Below the pieces are notes generated by a model. The model did not search any database, was not told the DNA's origin, and saw only the letters and a list, made by a program, of their open reading frames with translations. A stretch of 64,000 nucleotides of DNA from positions 47,292 to 111,291 of the forward strand of contig DHEF01000044.1 in assembly GCA_002399735.1 (NCBI GenBank). The letters run 5' to 3'. How positions within the stretch are numbered: position 1 is the stretch's first letter; every line of letters begins with the position of its first letter. Position numbers and translations under genes: made by a program. Positions 60,083-64,000 of the stretch are shown here, one piece after another. This DNA comes from Chitinophagaceae bacterium UBA4857 (GTDB lineage: Bacteria > Bacteroidota > Bacteroidia > Chitinophagales > Chitinophagaceae).

Positions 60083-60092
60083 AATAAGACTT

Positions 60093-60605
60093 TTATTTTG
60101 TTGCTTGTGTTGTTGTCGGTGGTTGTATAACACATTGTATGTATTTGCGAGGGTCAACTTCGGTTTGATAGTCTGTAACCAATACCTCCAATATATCGCC
60201 GGGTTTTAAAATGCCAAGCACATCATTAGGTTGTACTTTTTGGTTTTTAACCACATTGGCTTTGGTTAAGCCCGATACCCAAACATAATAATCCCGAAAG
60301 TAATAGACTATTTCCATTTTGCCTTTTCCATCGGATTGTACAATGCTTACCACTCCGTTTAAACCAGCTTTTACTAAGCTATCTGTTGTGCTACTAATAC
60401 GCAATAAAGGTTGCTCTACACCTAAATCATAGGCTTTCTTCTTGGGTGGTGCTTCTACTGCATCATTTAAAAGGCAGCTCATTTGTAAAGAATCTTTTAC
60501 CGGCTTGCCGGTACGGCGGCGCTTGGTATGTATTACTTCCTGTGCATCAGAAAATAAAGGCGCCAATAACATCGAGGCTACAAAAAAATAAAGTGTTTTC
60601 ATCAT
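60093..60605 (-). CDS. secreted protein of unknown function
   Basis: 170 residues. Signal peptide KTLYFFVASMLLAPLFSDAQ. The mature part has a basic start (HTKRRRTGKPVKDS), then 'GLNGVVSIVQSDGKGKMEIV', YYFRDYYVWVSGLTKANVVK and QKVQPNDVLGILKPGDILEV, strands that resemble a lytic-transglycosylase-associated or LysM/M23-peptidase-like add-on ('GD.L' spacing). No catalytic motif seen. Single gene; function unknown. Confidence 0.7.
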   Translation of the reverse strand: MMKTLYFFVASMLLAPLFSDAQEVIHTKRRRTGKPVKDSLQMSCLLNDAVEAPPKKKAYDLGVEQPLLRISSTTDSLVKAGLNGVVSIVQSDGKGKMEIVYYFRDYYVWVSGLTKANVVKNQKVQPNDVLGILKPGDILEVLVTDYQTEVDPRKYIQCVIQPPTTTQATK

Positions 60606-60669
60606 CGTTTTAAATATGTAAGGTTAGCTTTTTATTAGCGTCAGGTTAGTGAGATTCGAACCAACACTT

Positions 60670-60978
60670 TTAGTTTCTTAAATTTTCGTGTAATTTTTTG
60701 GCCATTTGTGCACTCATTCCTTCGGCACTAATACCATAACCACTTACCAGTACACCCTTTTCGCCATTAACGCCTTCTACTGCATATACGATGGCTTCAT
60801 CTGCCGGATCGGTTGCACCTTCAAAGCGGTGAAACTCTACAATTTCAAAATCCTCAATTTCAAATTTATTGTTATTACAAATAAGGCAGTTTTCCGACAA
60901 ATTAAAATCAAGTGTATAACCTCTTTCTTTTAATCCGTTTGTTGCTCCGCTTAATGTATCGTAAGTAAATTGGCTCAT
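60670..60978 (-). CDS. small conserved Bacteroidetes protein
   Basis: 102 residues, cytoplasmic. MSQFTYDTLSGATNGLKERG, YTLDFNLSENCLICNNNKFE, 'FEIVEFHRFEGATDPADEAI', VYAVEGVNGEKGVLVSGYG. Proteins like this are often labelled phosphoribosylpyrophosphate synthetase in databases (from memory), but at 102 residues it has none of the PRPP-binding motifs, so that label should not be copied. Two Cys in CLIC might bind a metal. Function unknown. Confidence 0.75.
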   Translation of the reverse strand: MSQFTYDTLSGATNGLKERGYTLDFNLSENCLICNNNKFEIEDFEIVEFHRFEGATDPADEAIVYAVEGVNGEKGVLVSGYGISAEGMSAQMAKKLHENLRN

Positions 60979-61108
60979 AATAATATTTTTTAGAAGGGCT
61001 TTTAATATTATTAAAATTAATAAAGTTTAGTTTGGCTACATAATTTATTCGATGGATGCGGTTTTGTTGTCGCTAAAATGTACAAAAAATGCAAGTAAGA
61101 TTTTATAT

Positions 61109-61576
61109 TTATTTACAGATTACTGACTTCACTTTTTTATAAATCAGGTTTTCTTGTCGTTGTTTATAAACTGCATAATCTTCAACACTTGAGGGGTGTT
61201 GTAGCATTTTATTTGTCTTTCTGATTCTTCTTTTATACTGCCTTTCTGTCTCTACTTTTGTAACATCAACCAAAGCATTATTTTGTATATAGTAACGCCA
61301 TTTATTTTTTTGTATAAATAGTTGTCCCCTACGATAAATTGTATCAGAAAAAAAAGTCACTACATCCTTTTTCACATTCCACTTTCCTATAGATTCCCAT
61401 TTGAAAGTCTCACTTCCTATCACAAATGTACTATCACATTTAAGTGTGATAGTTTCACCAGCTATAATGCTGTCAATATCCTTTTGTATTAATTGGTATA
61501 CTCCCGCTAAATTATTTTGTGATTTAGCAGAAAATGCAGTTAATACTAATACAATAGTTGTTATAAAAATTTTCAT
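61109..61576 (-). CDS. secreted protein of unknown function
   Basis: 155 residues. Signal peptide MKIFITTIVLVLTAFSAKSQ. The mature protein has NLAGVYQLIQKDIDSIIAGE, TITLKCDSTFVIGSETFKW and GKWNVKKDVVTFFSDTIYRR, a lipocalin-like strand pattern; the C-terminal third is very basic (RQYKRRIRKTNKMLQHP). No family named. Single gene; the upstream gap holds a mosaic repeat. Confidence 0.7.
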   Translation of the reverse strand: MKIFITTIVLVLTAFSAKSQNNLAGVYQLIQKDIDSIIAGETITLKCDSTFVIGSETFKWESIGKWNVKKDVVTFFSDTIYRRGQLFIQKNKWRYYIQNNALVDVTKVETERQYKRRIRKTNKMLQHPSSVEDYAVYKQRQENLIYKKVKSVICK

Positions 61577-61622
61577 GTCTACTTAATATTAATGAAACTT
61601 AAATTCAGTTTTACTATATGCA

Positions 61623-61699
61623 AAATGCTGAACAAAGAACAGAACGATGAACGGAGCGTCGCAAGTAAAGTTCAATCAGGGCTATGCAGCTGGTCAACC
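61623..61699 (+). repeat. mosaic intergenic repeat, copy 18
   Basis: Reads AAATGCTGAACAAAGAACAG, AACGATGAACGGAGCGTCGC, AAGTAAAGTTCAATCAGGGC, TATGCAGCTGGTCAACC. Closest to copies 4 and 5. Confidence 0.85.
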
Positions 61700-61745
61700 A
61701 AATAATTAAAAAGCATCCAAATTTTTTACTTTTTAATTTTTACTT

Positions 61746-62243
61746 CTAAACCAACTGATGCGTTTGCTTTACAATGCCCATTACAAAAACGCTCTGCACA
61801 TTGCCCAGGTTTTCTACCTCGCTCAGTTTGTTTACATGAAAGTTGTAATAATCATCCATATCGGCTACCACCACTTTTAGCATAAAATCAAATTCACCGG
61901 AAATATTGTAACACTCCAATACTTCGTTTAATGATTGTATGGCTTGTATAAAAGTTGCACCCGCAGTTTTGTTGTGTTGTTTTAAGGATACGTAACAAAT
62001 AACCATCAGACCTTTGTTAATTTTAATATGATCTACCAGGGCGGCATATTGCTTAATTACACCCTGATCTTCCATACGTTTTATACGCTCATGCACGGGA
62101 GTGGTACTCAGGTGCACCGCCTCGGCAATTTGTTTTACCGTGTAGCGGGCATTTTGCTGCAACAGGCGTAAGATGGCCAGGTCTTTATCATCTAACTGGG
62201 CGGCTTTATCGGTGTTTAGTCCTTTTTGCAGGGCTTTTGACAT
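61746..62243 (-). CDS. Lrp/AsnC family transcriptional regulator
   Basis: 165 residues. N-terminal winged HTH: LDDKDLAILRLLQQNARYTV, KQIAEAVHLSTTPVHERIKR, MEDQGVIKQYAALVD. C-terminal RAM ligand domain: GLMVICYVSLKQHNKTAGAT, 'YNISGEFDFMLKVVVADMDD' and VQSVFVMGIVKQTHQLV. Usually senses an amino acid and works as an octamer. It is divergent from ahcY (140-bp gap) and may control it; an imperfect inverted repeat lies in the gap at 62251-62275 (inference). Effector unknown. Confidence 0.94.
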   Translation of the reverse strand: MSKALQKGLNTDKAAQLDDKDLAILRLLQQNARYTVKQIAEAVHLSTTPVHERIKRMEDQGVIKQYAALVDHIKINKGLMVICYVSLKQHNKTAGATFIQAIQSLNEVLECYNISGEFDFMLKVVVADMDDYYNFHVNKLSEVENLGNVQSVFVMGIVKQTHQLV

Positions 62244-62250
62244 GGTTTTA

Positions 62251-62275
62251 TACTATTTTATGCTACAAAATACTA
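62251..62275. promoter_or_regulatory. imperfect inverted repeat between lrp and ahcY
   Basis: TACTATTTT, seven bases, AAAATACTA: arms match at 8 of 9 positions. It lies eight bases upstream of the Lrp-type gene, compatible with an autoregulatory operator. Confidence 0.35.
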
Positions 62276-62334
62276 ATTTTATATATTTTTATTCCAAAAA
62301 TTGACCTACTATTTAGAATTTTGTTCTATTGCAT

Positions 62335-62342
62335 TAGCTTTG
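62335..62342 (+). promoter_or_regulatory. putative -7 element of ahcY
   Basis: TAGCTTTG, a full TAnnTTTG match 40 bp before the start codon; no -33 TTG at normal spacing, which is common for regulated promoters. Confidence 0.5.
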
Positions 62343-62382
62343 CTGTGCAAATTTTAAACTTTCTCTAAAAAATAAACAAATC

Positions 62383-63711
62383 ATGTCAACAGTTACCAAA
62401 TCAGGTATTGATTTTAGCCTGCAAAACAAAGTAGCCGATATTAGTTTGGCCGAATGGGGTCGTAAAGAAATTCGTTTAGCCGAGGCGGAAATGCCGGGTT
62501 TAATGAGCATTCGTGCAGAGTATGGCCCATCGCAACCATTAAAAGGTGCTCGTATTGCGGGTTGCTTACACATGACCATACAAACTGCGGTTTTAATTGA
62601 AACTTTAACAGCTTTAGGCGCCGAGGTTAAATGGAGCTCTTGTAACATTTTCTCTACACAAGATCATGCTGCTGCTGCAATTGCTGCTGCGGGTATTGGT
62701 GTTTTTGCCTGGAAAGGTCAAACACAAGCCGAGGCTGATTGGTGTATTGAACAAACATTATTTTTTGGTAGCGCTGAGCGTCCGTTAAATATGATTTTGG
62801 ATGATGGTGGTGACCTTACCAATATGGTATTAGATACTTATCCTGAGTTGGTACAATACGTTAAAGGTATTAGCGAAGAAACAACTACCGGTGTACACCG
62901 TTTATATGAGCGTGTAACTAAAGGTACTTTACCAATGCCTGCTATTAATGTTAACGACTCTGTTACCAAATCTAAATTCGACAATAAATACGGTTGTAAA
63001 GAGTCTTTAGTAGATTCTATCCGTCGTGCTACTGACGTAATGTTAGCCGGTAAAGTAGCTGTGGTTGCAGGTTATGGCGATGTGGGTAAAGGTTCTGCAG
63101 CTTCATTATCTGGTGCAGGTTGTCGTGTAATTGTTACCGAAATTGACCCTATTTGTGCTTTACAAGCTGCTATGGACGGGTATGCGGTTAAGAAAATGGT
63201 AGATGCTGTTAAAGAAGCCGACATTGTTGTTACGACAACAGGTTGCCGCGACATTATCACCGGTGAGCATTTTAAATTAATGAAAGACAAAACCATCGTT
63301 TGTAACATTGGTCACTTTGATATTGAAATTGACATGGCCTGGATGAACACCAACTATGGTCATACAAAAGATACGGTGAAACCACAGGTTGATATTTACA
63401 ATGTAGAAGGTAAAGACATTATTATTTTAGCTGAAGGTCGTTTAGTAAACTTAGGCTGTGCTACCGGTCACCCAAGCTTTGTAATGAGTAACTCTTTCAG
63501 TAACCAAACATTGGCTCAAATTGAATTGTGGACTAACCACAGTAACTACGAGAACAACGTGTTTGTATTACCTAAACATTTAGATGAAAAAGTTGCCCGC
63601 TTACACCTTGCAAAAATTGGTGTTGAGTTAGATACGTTAACCACTACACAGGCAAGCTATTTAGGCATACCTGTTGAAGGCCCTTACAAAGTAGAACACT
63701 ACCGCTACTAA
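62383..63711 (+). CDS. ahcY: adenosylhomocysteinase
   Basis: 442 residues. Substrate domain: 'MPGLMSIRAEYGPSQPLKGA', RIAGCLHMTIQTAVLIETL, SSCNIFSTQDHAAAAIA and MILDDGGDLTNMVLD. NAD domain: VAVVAGYGDVGKGSAASLSG, VIVTEIDPICALQAAMDGY; the C-terminal PVEGPYKVEHYRY supplies the Lys and Tyr that reach the neighbouring NAD site. Splits S-adenosylhomocysteine to adenosine and homocysteine, linking methylation with the methionine pathway at 31-35 kb. Terminator at 63733. Confidence 0.98.
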   Translation: MSTVTKSGIDFSLQNKVADISLAEWGRKEIRLAEAEMPGLMSIRAEYGPSQPLKGARIAGCLHMTIQTAVLIETLTALGAEVKWSSCNIFSTQDHAAAAIAAAGIGVFAWKGQTQAEADWCIEQTLFFGSAERPLNMILDDGGDLTNMVLDTYPELVQYVKGISEETTTGVHRLYERVTKGTLPMPAINVNDSVTKSKFDNKYGCKESLVDSIRRATDVMLAGKVAVVAGYGDVGKGSAASLSGAGCRVIVTEIDPICALQAAMDGYAVKKMVDAVKEADIVVTTTGCRDIITGEHFKLMKDKTIVCNIGHFDIEIDMAWMNTNYGHTKDTVKPQVDIYNVEGKDIIILAEGRLVNLGCATGHPSFVMSNSFSNQTLAQIELWTNHSNYENNVFVLPKHLDEKVARLHLAKIGVELDTLTTTQASYLGIPVEGPYKVEHYRY

Positions 63712-63732
63712 TTAGATAGTAGTATTTAGTAT

Positions 63733-63788
63733 AAAGATGTTAGTATGTAGAGAAAAATTGCTGATCTACGTACTAACATCTTTTTTTT
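63733..63788 (+). terminator. terminator of ahcY
   Basis: AAAGATGTTAGTATGTAGA pairs with TCTACGTACTAACATCTTT (one mismatch) around 13 bases, followed by six or more T. About 20 bp past the ahcY stop. Confidence 0.92.
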
Positions 63789-63867
63789 GTTACCAACGTC
63801 CCTCCCCTGATTGGGCTTTACTTGCGTCGCACACTTGTGCATCATATCGCTAATCAGCAGCAGATAG
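63788..63867 (-). repeat. mosaic intergenic repeat, copy 19
   Basis: Reads TGTTACCAACGTCCCTCCCC, TGATTGGGCTTTACTTGCGT, CGCACACTTGTGCATCATAT, CGCTAATCAGCAG. Directly after the ahcY terminator. Confidence 0.8.
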
Positions 63868-63948
63868 ACTGCAATTATTCTACAGCATTTTCTTGGCACT
63901 TAAATACCTAATAGTTTCAGGAGTTTTCTCCCTTTGGTTGAAATGACG

Positions 63949-63998
63949 GATTCCTAAAATTTAAACGGCCGTCATCCCGAGTTTAAAATTTGGGAATC
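63949..63998. repeat. inverted repeat at the right edge of the window
   Basis: GATTCCTAAAATTTAAAC (63949-63966) and GTTTAAAATTTGGGAATC (63981-63998) are near-reverse complements. The inner ACGGCCGT is a palindrome and ATGACGG/CGTCAT nest within. A second repeat family, cut by the edge. Confidence 0.6.
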
Positions 63999-64000
63999 AA

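Noticed and set aside
60653..60662. GATTCGAACC, resembling a tRNA T-loop
   Set aside because: No matching acceptor, D or anticodon arms can be built on either strand; chance or a remnant.

Overview
The window is AT-rich chromosomal DNA from a member of the Bacteroidota, most likely the Chitinophagales/Chitinophagaceae. That placement is an inference from gene content and style: a 7TMR-DISM hybrid sensor ending in an AraC domain, DUF3667, DUF1343/NamZ-like and PorT-like proteins, many short secreted proteins ending their signal in '-AQ', no clear Shine-Dalgarno sequences, and several upstream matches to the Bacteroidetes -7 element TAnnTTTG. No rRNA, complete tRNA, insertion sequence, prophage or CRISPR array was seen. 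Layout. 1-4.4 kb: the tail of a GxxExxY gene, two paralogous lipoproteins around a GC-rich repeat, and a 969-residue hybrid sensor/regulator. 4.6-8.2 kb: an ECF sigma/anti-sigma pair and a three-gene operon of two ferritin-like proteins and a Trp-rich secreted protein. 8.4-10.9 kb: an AraC regulator, a DUF808 membrane protein and an LRR-like protein. 10.9-15.5 kb: an orphan cluster of secreted proteins, including a 50-residue mini-gene, divergent from a LuxR-type regulator across a perfect 26-bp palindrome. 15.5-22 kb: GH5 and GH29 glycosidases, DUF3667, HPF, a NamZ-like muramidase and SlyD. 22-27.6 kb: PepT, an ATP-grasp-like protein, and a lipoprotein/membrane protein/histidine kinase/response regulator operon. 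27.9-35 kb: Tex, then a methionine locus (SAM-I riboswitch, two Met/Cys-rich leader ORFs, metY, metX, homoserine dehydrogenase). 35-40.5 kb: ALDH7, a PorT-like protein, saccharopine dehydrogenase and a TIKI/ChaN-like protein. 40.5-51.3 kb: TPR protein, GyrA, an esterase, an NTF2-like lipoprotein, a GYF-like membrane protein, LepA and a methyltransferase. 51.5-64 kb: hisA-hisF-hisIE, a large M1 peptidase, a FemAB/GNAT-like protein, IspD, a PrsW-GNAT fusion, small proteins, Lrp and AhcY. Two features stand out. First, the methionine operon leader carries a fully legible SAM-I switch (P1, antiterminator, terminator) followed by two tiny ORFs rich in Met and Cys codons, the second ending Cys-Cys-Pro-Cys-Cys-Ile-Cys-Cys-Met; this looks like two layers of sulfur amino acid control in series. 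Second, nearly every larger intergenic gap carries a copy of a mosaic interspersed repeat, about 70-190 bp long, with modules such as GAGTGCGACGCAAG, GGAGCGTCGCAAG and GACGATGATAGTAGTA. At least 19 copies in both orientations were read by eye. These explain most gene-free DNA here and have probably distorted at least one predicted gene start (the NamZ-like gene). Sulfur metabolism recurs: metY/metX make homocysteine, AhcY recycles S-adenosylhomocysteine, and an Lrp-type regulator diverges from ahcY. All family assignments come from reading protein motifs; no database search was run.
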